DNA from: Klebsiella quasipneumoniae subsp. quasipneumoniae
Lineage (GTDB): Bacteria > Pseudomonadota > Gammaproteobacteria > Enterobacterales > Enterobacteriaceae
NCBI RefSeq assembly: GCF_020525925.1
Contig: NZ_CP084876.1
Coordinates: 2,604,001 to 2,668,000 of the forward strand
Length of the DNA stretch: 64,000 bases
Direction: 5' to 3'
Part shown: one piece after another, positions 7,690-15,544 of the stretch
How positions within the stretch are numbered: position 1 is the stretch's first letter
Layout: each line of letters begins with the position of its first letter
Translations under genes and position numbers: made by a program
The notes under the pieces: model-generated
Database searches by the model: none
What the model saw: only the letters and a program-made list of their open reading frames with translations
What the model was told of the DNA's origin: nothing

Positions 7690-10338
7690 TTAATGCTTCA
7701 GTGTTTGCTGAATGACGTAAGGCAGAATGCCGCCGTGCCGGAGATAGCGCAGCTCCTGCTGCGAATCGAGGGTCAGCGTAAGCATGAATTCGCCCAGCAG
7801 CGTTGTGCCGCGTCGGATCTGCATCTTCAGGGCCGTGCAGCCCGTCTGTAACTGATCCAGACCGTCTACGTTAATCTCCTCGCGCCCGTCCATCTCCGGT
7901 AAACGCGCCGCCTCGTCAGGCGTGATATGTAACGGCAAAATCCCCATCCCGATAAGGTTGGTGCGGTGGATACGTTCAAAACTGTGCGCCACTACCGCCT
8001 TAACCCCCAGCAGCGCCTGCGCTTTGGCGGCCCAGTCCCGGCTGGAGCCTGCGCCATACCGTTCACCGGCAAAGATCACCAGCGGGGTTTCACGCCGGAG
8101 CCAGCTTTGCGCCGCTTCATACGCTGGCAGGATCTGCTGATGTTGCGCATCCCAGGCCCTGCCGCCACCGCTGCGCTGCGCCTGCGGAAGCAAGCGGTTG
8201 ACCAGCGCGGTATTGGTGAACGCGCCGCGAACCATGACTTCGTGGTTACTGCGCCGCGTGGAATAGAGGTTCAGGTCTTGCGGATCCTCATGGTGCTCAA
8301 CCAGCCATTGTCCCGCCAGACTCGCAAGCGGGATCGCCCCGGCCGGCGAGATGTGATCGGTAGTGACATCATCGCCTAACCACAGGAAAGGATGCGCGCC
8401 AGAGAGGGTCAGCGGCGCGGTGGGATCGCGGGGCAGGCGTTCAAGATACCCCGGCCGGCGCAGATAGGTGGAGGTCGCCTCCCAGGGATAATGCACGCTT
8501 CCGGGGGCCATAATCTGCTGCCAGTGCGGGGTCCCCTGCCAGATAATGTCCCGGCGTTTGACGTAGTGCTCCGGTTTCATGATCCGTCCGCGCCACATTT
8601 CCACCTCTTCCCGGGACGGCATTAAATCGCGCATGGTGAGTGGCTGCCCTGCCTCGTCAACGCCCAGCGGGTCGTTAACCATGTCATGAGAGATATGTCC
8701 GGCTATCGCCCAGGCAATCACCAGCGCCGGAGAGGTGAGATAGCCGTGCCCGAGCGAGGGGTTCACGCGACGGGGGAAATTACGGTTTCCGGACAGAACG
8801 CATACCGCCTGTAGCCCGTCGCTGACCAGCTCCTCCATTGTCGGTTGCAGAGCACCCGAGCTACCAATGCAGGTCATGCAACCGTAGCCCGTGACGTCAA
8901 AGCCCACTTTTTCCAGTTCGATCAGCAAACCCGATGCGCTGAGGTAGTCGGTGACCGCTCTGGAACCCGGCGAAAACGAGGTTTTAACCCACGGCTTGGG
9001 CCGCAGCCCATGTCTGGCGGCATTGCGGGCAAAGAGGGCTGCCTGAATGACAAGCCAGGGATTCGCCGTGGTCGTACAGCTGGTAATAGCAGCAATAGCT
9101 ACCGCGCCCTGGCGGATCGGTTCAGGGTATTCAGACCGCGACCAGTGGCGATCCCGCATTTTCGCACTGAGCGTGTCGGTGAAGCTGCTGGCCGCCTGGC
9201 CCAGCGGGATCTGTTGATGGGGATTAACCGGCCCAGCCATGCATGGCTCAATGGTCGAGAGGTCGAGCGCAATAAGCTGGCTGAATTCAGGCTGCGGTGC
9301 ATCCGCCGTCCGCCATAGATGCTGCGCCTGCATGTAGGTGCTGATGAGGTACTGCTTCTCTTCGCTACGCCCGGTTAACGCCACGTATTCAGCGCTGCGT
9401 TCGTCAAAGGGAAAGAACACCACCGTTGCGCCGTACTCCGGAGCCATGTTGGCGATGGTGGCCCGTGATTCAACGGACATGCTGGCTAACGCAGGCCCGG
9501 TAAATTCGACAAACTTACCGACAACGCCGGTTTCGCGCAGCAGGCGGGTGATATGCAGTGTCAGGTCACTGTCGCTGACATCGGGTGACAGCGCGCCTGA
9601 TACCGAAATGCCAATCACCTCGGGGAAGCTCAGGGTGACGGGTTCCCCCACCAGCGCGGCCTGCCCTTCGAGCCCGCCCACGCCCCACCCCAGAATGCCC
9701 AGGGCGTTGATCATCGGGGTATGGCTGTCAGTGGCGATCATGCAATCCGCATGCAGGAGCGGCACCGGCGCGCTGTTATCCACCGTCACCACCTCGGCAA
9801 TGGTTTCAAGGTTCATCAGATGAATAATTCCGGTGCCCGGCGGGATCACGCGAAAGTTATCCAGGCTCTTTTCGGCCCAGCGGATAAAGCGGTAACGCTC
9901 AGCGTTACGGCGAAAATCAAACTGCAGGTTATCTTCCAGCGCAGAGGCGGAGGCATAGCTTTCGACAATCACCGAATGATCGATAGTCAGTACTGCCGGA
10001 ATGCGCGGATTGATCGCCGTGGCATCGCCGCCCAGCTCGGTTGTTAAATCACGCATCGCCGCAAAATCCGCCAGCGCAGGCAGACAGGTGGTGTCGTGAA
10101 ACATCAGCCGATCGGGATAGAACTCCACCTCGCCTTTGTCAGCCGCCCCGGCCAGCATCTGCAAAAATTGTGGCAGAGACTCCGGAGAGCGCAGCGCGAC
10201 GTTTTCCAGCAGCACGCGCAGGCTGAAAGGGAGCGTCTGCAACTGCGCCAGGGGTAACAGCTGGGTGAGATCCACAAAATGATAACGCTGATGATGAATC
10301 ACCAGGTCAGAGCGTTCGAGAGCCAGGGTTGATGTCAT
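7690..10338 (-). CDS. AcnA-like aconitate hydratase paralogue
   Basis: About 882 residues, close to the 891 of E. coli AcnA, with all four aconitase domains. The [4Fe-4S] cysteines are present: C421 in SCTTTANP and C487/C490 in YGCMTCIG. LSGNRNF and the GAGSSRDWAAK swivel-domain loop are also intact. AcnA has SCTNT where this protein has SCTTT, and its sequence is clearly diverged from housekeeping AcnA. ATG at 10338 is chosen over GTG 10353 because GGAAGA precedes it. It lies after a hairpin behind the binding-protein gene and before a LysR gene. It may hydrate or dehydrate a citrate-like or 2-methylcitrate-like acid; AcnD-type function is an alternative, though prp genes are absent here. 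Confidence 0.85.
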   Translation of the reverse strand: MTSTLALERSDLVIHHQRYHFVDLTQLLPLAQLQTLPFSLRVLLENVALRSPESLPQFLQMLAGAADKGEVEFYPDRLMFHDTTCLPALADFAAMRDLTTELGGDATAINPRIPAVLTIDHSVIVESYASASALEDNLQFDFRRNAERYRFIRWAEKSLDNFRVIPPGTGIIHLMNLETIAEVVTVDNSAPVPLLHADCMIATDSHTPMINALGILGWGVGGLEGQAALVGEPVTLSFPEVIGISVSGALSPDVSDSDLTLHITRLLRETGVVGKFVEFTGPALASMSVESRATIANMAPEYGATVVFFPFDERSAEYVALTGRSEEKQYLISTYMQAQHLWRTADAPQPEFSQLIALDLSTIEPCMAGPVNPHQQIPLGQAASSFTDTLSAKMRDRHWSRSEYPEPIRQGAVAIAAITSCTTTANPWLVIQAALFARNAARHGLRPKPWVKTSFSPGSRAVTDYLSASGLLIELEKVGFDVTGYGCMTCIGSSGALQPTMEELVSDGLQAVCVLSGNRNFPRRVNPSLGHGYLTSPALVIAWAIAGHISHDMVNDPLGVDEAGQPLTMRDLMPSREEVEMWRGRIMKPEHYVKRRDIIWQGTPHWQQIMAPGSVHYPWEATSTYLRRPGYLERLPRDPTAPLTLSGAHPFLWLGDDVTTDHISPAGAIPLASLAGQWLVEHHEDPQDLNLYSTRRSNHEVMVRGAFTNTALVNRLLPQAQRSGGGRAWDAQHQQILPAYEAAQSWLRRETPLVIFAGERYGAGSSRDWAAKAQALLGVKAVVAHSFERIHRTNLIGMGILPLHITPDEAARLPEMDGREEINVDGLDQLQTGCTALKMQIRRGTTLLGEFMLTLTLDSQQELRYLRHGGILPYVIQQTLKH

Positions 10339-10427
10339 AGGGTCTTCCGTCACAGCAGTAATGTTATGTTCGTCAGGGGATAACGTGCCATGTCCGGGGC
10401 TGGGCGAAAATTGAACTTTTGATAAGA

Positions 10428-10452
10428 TAGCGTTCTCGAAAAGAGAACGCTA
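10428..10452 (-). terminator. Perfect 10-bp hairpin between binding protein and aconitase genes
   Basis: TAGCGTTCTC and GAGAACGCTA flank a five-base loop. It lies just after the stop of the binding-protein gene on the minus strand. The downstream U-tract is poor, so it may be a partial terminator or an RNA processing signal splitting the long minus-strand run. Confidence 0.5.
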
Positions 10453-10461
10453 AGAGGGAGA

Positions 10462-11139
10462 TCACGCTGCGGCTAATTCTCTGTCGATAATCTGCTGTAT
10501 GCTGCCTTCCGCCTGCCAGAGGGTCAGAAGTGCGACAAGATCCTGGTAGTGCTGTTCGTTACCCCGAGGAACGCAGATAGCCTGGTTTATCTGACCAAAG
10601 TTATCGGGCAGGACCCGATATCCCGTGTTCTGTGCGGCTGTCCGCTCCAGCGGCTGACGGATCCCCGCCGCCATATCCCCTTCGCCGTTCAGAAACGCAT
10701 CGATAGCAGCCTGAGAGGAGCTAAGCCGGTTCAGGCTGGCGTTCTTTAGCTGACGCGTAAGATAGAGATCGTAGGCCGCCCCTTTCCCGACGTTGATCAC
10801 CACCCCGGTTTTATCCATTTGCGCCACGCTTTGCCACGGGCTGCTTTCGTTAACCAGAACCGTTCCCTGGATCTGGATATAGGGCTGGGTAAAGTGCAGC
10901 ACCTCTTCGCGCTGAGGGTCGACCGCCAGAAATGCGATATCCCAGAGTCCCTTCTGCGCGTCGTCCACCACCTTTCCGGCGGTCGGATAGGTTTTGAATT
11001 GCGCCGTTATGCCCCACTCCGCGGCGATTCTATGCGCCAGTTCCACCGTGATCCCGCCCGGACTGCCGTCCGGCAGTTCCTTTGCAAGCACGGCATTACC
11101 CAGATTAATGGCAAAACGCAGGGGTTCAATGGCTGACAT
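10462..11139 (-). CDS. Extracellular-solute-binding fold protein without signal peptide
   Basis: About 225 residues of the family-3 solute-binding (PBPb) fold: IAAEWGITAQFKTYP, a DIAFLAVDPQREE strand typical of amino-acid binding proteins, and an FTQPYIQ hinge. It starts at MSAIEPLRFAINLGN with no signal peptide and no lipobox, and no ABC permease or ATPase is nearby, so it is probably cytosolic. The ATG at 11139 overlaps the MFS stop codon by 14 bases and has GGAGGAG upstream, which implies translational coupling. Known cytosolic or enzymatic uses of this fold, such as cyclohexadienyl dehydratases, show it could be an enzyme or sensor; that is inference. Confidence 0.75.
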   Translation of the reverse strand: MSAIEPLRFAINLGNAVLAKELPDGSPGGITVELAHRIAAEWGITAQFKTYPTAGKVVDDAQKGLWDIAFLAVDPQREEVLHFTQPYIQIQGTVLVNESSPWQSVAQMDKTGVVINVGKGAAYDLYLTRQLKNASLNRLSSSQAAIDAFLNGEGDMAAGIRQPLERTAAQNTGYRVLPDNFGQINQAICVPRGNEQHYQDLVALLTLWQAEGSIQQIIDRELAAA

Positions 11140-12505
11140 GGGGCTCCTCCGGAAGACCGTTACGGTCATTATGTTCGGTATCAAAACTCAGGCGCTGGAT
11201 TTTGCCGGCGACAAATAAATAACAGCACAAATTCAGGAAAGCGCAGACGCCAACGAAGATCAGCGCGCCGTTAAATGATCCGGTGTCTTTAATAATGTAG
11301 GCAATGATAATCGGCGTGAAGATCCCCGAAATATTACCGATCATATTAAACAGCCCGCCGCTCAGGCCGACCGCCTCTTTCGGCGAGAAGTCGGAGACCA
11401 CACACCACCCCATCGCCCCAAATCCTTTTCCGAAGAAGGCCAGGGACATGATCGCCACGACAATCCAGGCAGAGTCCACGTAGTTACAGATCACCATGCT
11501 GACGGCCAGCAGCATACCGACAACAATCGGCGTTTTACGGGCCGCAGAGAGGCTAAAGCCACGAGAGAGCATGTAATCCGACAATACGCCCCCCAGCAGC
11601 GCCCCGGCGCAGCCGCACAGCGCGGGTAAAGAGGCGACGAACCCGGCTTTCAGAATAGTCATTCCGCGATCGTGAACCAGATAAACGGGGAACCAGGTCA
11701 GAAAGAAGTACGAAAGTACGGTAAAGAAGAACTGCCCCATGTAGACGCCGAGCGCCAGCCGGTTGGTCAGCAGTTTGCGGGTATAGCCCTTGCCCGCGGT
11801 GTCGCCCTTTTTGGTGGCCTTCAGGTTGGTCAGCCCCCCGCCCGACTGGATGTAATCCAGCTCTTCGCTGTTAACCAGCGGATGGACCTTCGGGGTGTCG
11901 GCAAGGACCCGGTGCATAACAAGTGCAACCAGGATCCCCAGCCCGCCCATAAACCAGAACACCGACTCCCAGCCGAAGCGATAAGAGAACCAGCCCATCA
12001 GGGGTAAAAAGACCACCAGCGCGAAGTACTGCGCCGCCGTGGTAAACCCGGACGCCTTACCGCGTTCGCGCGCCGGGAACCAGGCAGCAAGAAAGCGCGA
12101 GTTGGCAGGCAGGGTCGGCGCTTCGATTAGCCCCATCATAAAAATAAAGCCGAAGATCATGATGCGGGTGACCCAGACGTTGTCAAATGAGGTGCTGAAC
12201 CCCACCAGGAAAACAAACAGTGACCAGGTAAAGACCCCGGTGACCAGCACCCGTTTGGAGCCAAAACGGTCGAGTAACCAGCCGCCCGGATACTGCCCAA
12301 GCACGTACGCCCAGGTAAAGGTGGAGATCAGATAACCCAGCGCCACAATATCCAGGCCAGCGGCTTTGACCATATCAGGTCCGGCAATGGAGAAGGTGGC
12401 ACGATCGCCATGGTTTAACGCGATACTTAAGAACACCATCAGCAAAATCATATAACGATAGTGCGTGGGTCTCTTTTTTGATGAAGCAGAGTCGGGAGTT
12501 GTCAT
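11126..12505 (-). CDS. MFS anion:cation symporter, glucarate/galactarate-porter-like
   Basis: Twelve-segment MFS transporter of 459 residues in the ACS family. The N-terminal half closely follows the GudP/GarP pattern: RATFSIAGPD, ALGYLISTFTWAYVLGQ, PGGWLLDRFGSKRV, then AAWFPARERGKASG. Those porters carry D-glucarate and galactarate, so an aldarate-like cargo is likely. It lies between the amidohydrolase gene (14-base gap) and the binding-protein gene (overlap), inside the long minus-strand operon. This cargo prediction is the strongest hint about the cluster's substrate. Confidence 0.88.
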   Translation of the reverse strand: MTTPDSASSKKRPTHYRYMILLMVFLSIALNHGDRATFSIAGPDMVKAAGLDIVALGYLISTFTWAYVLGQYPGGWLLDRFGSKRVLVTGVFTWSLFVFLVGFSTSFDNVWVTRIMIFGFIFMMGLIEAPTLPANSRFLAAWFPARERGKASGFTTAAQYFALVVFLPLMGWFSYRFGWESVFWFMGGLGILVALVMHRVLADTPKVHPLVNSEELDYIQSGGGLTNLKATKKGDTAGKGYTRKLLTNRLALGVYMGQFFFTVLSYFFLTWFPVYLVHDRGMTILKAGFVASLPALCGCAGALLGGVLSDYMLSRGFSLSAARKTPIVVGMLLAVSMVICNYVDSAWIVVAIMSLAFFGKGFGAMGWCVVSDFSPKEAVGLSGGLFNMIGNISGIFTPIIIAYIIKDTGSFNGALIFVGVCAFLNLCCYLFVAGKIQRLSFDTEHNDRNGLPEEPHVSH

Positions 12506-12519
12506 TCTTTTCGGCCTTA

Positions 12520-13407
12520 TCAGGAAGACGAAGAGTTAAATCCGTAAAGTTCAGCCGGGTTATCGACAAATAACTTATGCCGAACCCGCTCATTACTTGC
12601 CCAGTGAAAAATATTTGAAAGAATTAACGCGTCATCTGGCATCTTCTTATTTGCGCTAATGAGATTCGGGTGCGGCCAGTCGCTTCCCCAGACCACGCGC
12701 TCGGTGGCTTCATGCAAAAAACCTGTGATCACGCCCGCCATGTCCGATACATCCTCCCGCTGCGACTGATGGTAAAGCGCCGACAGTTTTACCCAGCAGC
12801 GGCCGGTACCGATGAGATCCCAGGCGAGCTTCCATGCCGGATGGGACATCGGTTCGGGCTGCGGCAACCGGAAGAAATGGTCGATCACCAGCCGGCCCGG
12901 AAGCTGGATTAGCAAGGCGCGCAGCGTCCAGAGCTGGTCGGCGGTGGCATGGATCTGCACATGCCAGCCGCGTTCGGCTACCCGGGCGGCCAGCGGCATC
13001 AGCATTTCTGGCGTGGTGATACTGCCCGCGCCAAAATTGAAGCGGATGCCAGTCACCCCGGCGGCGGCAAGGCAGTCCAGCTCCGTGTCGCTGACGGCAT
13101 CCGTGACCACCGCTTCGCCGCGCGCTACCGGGCCAAAGGACTTCAGCGCATAGAGTAAACAGCGGTTATCTGCACCGTAAGAGGACGGTTGAACCAGGAC
13201 GTGGCGCGTAAAACCCAGCCAGTGTTTAAACGCGCGATAATCGCTGACGGTGGCAGCGGGTAAATTGCGTTTATCATCGGGCGCATAAGGGTAACGCCTG
13301 TCAAAAATATGATGATGGCAGTCACAGCTATTCGCAGGTAACACGATTCCGGGCAGAGACGTAATATGGCTGTATTTAATCTCTGCCTCTGTTTTCTCAT
13401 TGTTCAC
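12520..13407 (-). CDS. Amidohydrolase-2 (COG3618) lactonase/isomerase-like
   Basis: 295-residue TIM-barrel metal-dependent hydrolase of the LigI / fuconolactonase / galactarolactone-isomerase group. The start NSCDCHHHIFD carries the HxH metal pair; HVLVQPSSYGADN, GIRFNF and the late VVWGSDWPHPN (catalytic Asp) follow. Relatives act on lactones (2-pyrone-4,6-dicarboxylate, 1,4- and 1,5-lactones of sugar acids). Next to an aldarate-type porter, sugar-acid lactone opening or isomerisation fits. It is third in the operon, after the racemase-like gene. Confidence 0.85.
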   Translation of the reverse strand: MNNEKTEAEIKYSHITSLPGIVLPANSCDCHHHIFDRRYPYAPDDKRNLPAATVSDYRAFKHWLGFTRHVLVQPSSYGADNRCLLYALKSFGPVARGEAVVTDAVSDTELDCLAAAGVTGIRFNFGAGSITTPEMLMPLAARVAERGWHVQIHATADQLWTLRALLIQLPGRLVIDHFFRLPQPEPMSHPAWKLAWDLIGTGRCWVKLSALYHQSQREDVSDMAGVITGFLHEATERVVWGSDWPHPNLISANKKMPDDALILSNIFHWASNERVRHKLFVDNPAELYGFNSSSS

Positions 13408-13444
13408 GACGGGGCCTTACTCTTTATGCCATGCGTGCAGCACG

Positions 13445-14098
13445 TTAATTCATCAAACGCTTTAATTTATTTACGGCAGACTGCGGGCTACTTAATACTG
13501 CACAGGAGACGGCGGAACTGACCTGCAGGTAAGCGATTTCCATAGAAAAATGCGCCAGAAGAATAGCGTCGGCCTCCTGGTGTTGCAGGGCCGCCTCGAC
13601 AATCAGCTGGTTATGCAGGCTGGCATTGCCGGCGTTCAGGGCATCGCGGGCACCTGGCACTATATAGCTGCTCAGGGTGGCCTCTGAGTGGCATGCGGTC
13701 GCCAGCTCCCTGAATTCGTCTTCCATCCCTTTTACCGCAGGCTCGAAGGTAGCCAGCATGACGATATTCCGCCCTTTCTTCAGCGCATCCTCGAACATCG
13801 CCTCGTTAGGCTTAAGCACGGGTAGCGATTTATCCTGTGCGCTGGCTTCGATGGCGGTGCCAAAGGCCGAACAGGTAAACAGCACCGCCGCGGCATCAAT
13901 GCTGATGGCGTACTCCACTAACGCATTGATACGGCTATTCAGGCTCGGGGTAAGTGTGGACGCTTTCGCGCGATCCACGCTCAGGGCATCGTCAAGCAGG
14001 TTACTGACTTCAGCGTCAGGCCACAGCTGCTTAAAGGTGTCATTGATTGGTGCCACGGCCAGAGGGGTGGCATGGATCAGGACAATACGTTGGCTCAT
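13445..14098 (-). CDS. Asp/Glu racemase superfamily protein
   Basis: About 217 residues. The fold is indicated by MSQRIVLIHATPLAVAPI at the start, a first cysteine in VLFTCSAFGTAIEA, and a later conserved region (DAILLAHFSMEIAY). In the usual family the second half carries another catalytic Cys; here that position is occupied by AHFSMEI without Cys, so two-base racemisation is doubtful. Isomerase or decarboxylase roles are known in the superfamily (maleate isomerase, arylmalonate decarboxylase). ATG at 14098 has GGAGAG upstream; the longer frame to 14140 lacks such a site. Confidence 0.8.
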   Translation of the reverse strand: MSQRIVLIHATPLAVAPINDTFKQLWPDAEVSNLLDDALSVDRAKASTLTPSLNSRINALVEYAISIDAAAVLFTCSAFGTAIEASAQDKSLPVLKPNEAMFEDALKKGRNIVMLATFEPAVKGMEDEFRELATACHSEATLSSYIVPGARDALNAGNASLHNQLIVEAALQHQEADAILLAHFSMEIAYLQVSSAVSCAVLSSPQSAVNKLKRLMN

Positions 14099-14149
14099 GG
14101 CTCTCTCCAGATAACAAGCTGCCCGGGTTTGGGCAGCCACAACTCATGC

Positions 14150-15220
14150 TCAGGAGCGAATAGCCGCTGCCACTTTTTCAGCAAAGGCTTTGGTGCCGCA
14201 TGTGCCACCCAGATCCGGAGTACGGGTCTCCGGGTTCTCCAGCACTTCGTCCACCGCACGGTTGATCTCATCCGCCGCTTTCAGGAATTTCGGCTGGTTA
14301 TGCTTCTCGGCATACCAGGCCAGCATCATTGCCGCGGACAGGATCATCGAAACCGGGTTGGCTTTATCCTGGTTCTGAATATCCGGCGCGGAACCGTGCT
14401 GCGCCTGCGCACAGCAATGGGTATCGCTGGCCATAATGGAGCCCGCTAAGCCCAGGCTTCCGGAGAGTTCGCTTGCCAGATCGCTGATGATGTCGCCGTA
14501 GAAGTTGGTAGCAACCAGCACGTCAAAGCGTTCCGGATTACGCACAAGGTGCGCGGTGGACGCATCCACCAGTAGGTCATCCAACTGCACTTCCGGGAAC
14601 TCTTTCGCCACGGTGCGCACCGCTTCCAGGAACAGACCATCCGTCATATGGAAGCTGTTGGCTTTGTGGATAGCCGTCACTTTTTTCTTACGCTGCATCG
14701 CCAGCTCAAAAGCTTTACGCGCAATACGCTCAGAGCAGTGACGGGTGATTTTGCGGGTAGACAGCGCCATATCCGGGCTTGGCATTACCTCACCCCAGCC
14801 GCGCGTCATATTACGATCCGGGTAAAAACCTTCTGTGGCTTCACGCATGATCACGAGATCCATGGTTTTGCCTTCTTTCATGTTCGACGCCAGGAATGGA
14901 CGCGTGCGGGCCGGGCGAACGTTTGCATACAGGTCCAGACCGATACGAAAGCCCGCTGAGACGTTGCGGCCACCCTTTTCAGGGGCTGGATAGTCCGCGT
15001 GGGACTGGGTACCGAGAATAATGCCATCGTAGGTTTTCGCTTTATCTAACGACTCCTGACGAAGCGTGGTGCCATATTTTTCCAGACTCTTGAAACCCAC
15101 ATCTTCGTAGTCAAATTCAAAATCCAGGCCGAAGGCTTTATCCAGTGAATTCAACACTGTTACTGCAGCTGAGGTGATTTCAGGACCGATACCGTCACAT
15201 GGCAGAACCAGAATGCGCAT
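14150..15220 (-). CDS. Isocitrate/isopropylmalate/tartrate dehydrogenase-family enzyme
   Basis: About 356 residues, metal- and NAD-dependent beta-decarboxylating dehydrogenase. Motifs: ILVLPCDGIGPEI at the start, LYANVRPARTRP and MREATEGFYPDR around the substrate arginines, the KANSFHMTDGLF lysine region, and NFYGDIISDLASELSGSLG with the metal-binding aspartates. HGSAPDI precedes the nucleotide loop. It is the first gene of the minus-strand operon, with TTGGAGT before ATG 15220. It is neither leuB nor icd by context. Tartrate dehydrogenase is one alternative; my preferred inference is a pentarate-type substrate giving 3-oxo-tetronate for OtnK. Confidence 0.85.
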   Translation of the reverse strand: MRILVLPCDGIGPEITSAAVTVLNSLDKAFGLDFEFDYEDVGFKSLEKYGTTLRQESLDKAKTYDGIILGTQSHADYPAPEKGGRNVSAGFRIGLDLYANVRPARTRPFLASNMKEGKTMDLVIMREATEGFYPDRNMTRGWGEVMPSPDMALSTRKITRHCSERIARKAFELAMQRKKKVTAIHKANSFHMTDGLFLEAVRTVAKEFPEVQLDDLLVDASTAHLVRNPERFDVLVATNFYGDIISDLASELSGSLGLAGSIMASDTHCCAQAQHGSAPDIQNQDKANPVSMILSAAMMLAWYAEKHNQPKFLKAADEINRAVDEVLENPETRTPDLGGTCGTKAFAEKVAAAIRS

Positions 15221-15250
15221 AAAAACTCCAATAGGTTGTTTGCTTTCGAT

Positions 15251-15274
15251 TGCATTTTTATACCAACAAATGCA
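15251..15274. promoter_or_regulatory. Candidate GntR operator, dehydrogenase operon promoter
   Basis: Perfect TGCATTT-N10-AAATGCA palindrome, 31 bases upstream of the dehydrogenase start codon. It lies in the 324-base divergent region between the dehydrogenase and otnK genes. Confidence 0.7.
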
Positions 15275-15281
15275 CACGCTG

Positions 15282-15303
15282 CAAGGTGATGGCGATCACA
15301 ATA
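15282..15303. promoter_or_regulatory. Candidate CRP site in the divergent promoter region
   Basis: GTGA-N6-TCAC with a trailing A, one mismatch from TGTGA-N6-TCACA. It sits between the two divergent operons, beside a cluster palindrome, and would fit catabolite control of sugar-acid use. Confidence 0.5.
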
Positions 15304-15485
15304 ATCTGATAAAGCTTTTACAATTTAGCATTTTGTTTACATTTAAAGCATTTGCGAAAAGCCGATTTTACGTACACAACAGCCTTCCAGAGTTGCATCG
15401 TAGTGTTTATGGTTGATATACCCATGAGGCGGCCGGATCGCCAATAAAAGTGTGATCTTAACCACGCTTTAACAATTATCTAATT

Positions 15486-15509
15486 TGCATTTATAAATAC
15501 ATAAAAGCA
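15486..15509. promoter_or_regulatory. Candidate GntR operator, otnK promoter
   Basis: TGCATTT-N10-AAAAGCA, one mismatch from the cluster palindrome, 35 bases before the otnK start codon. Confidence 0.6.
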
Positions 15510-15544
15510 ATATAGCCATATCAACGGGTTTCTGAGGAATGAAC

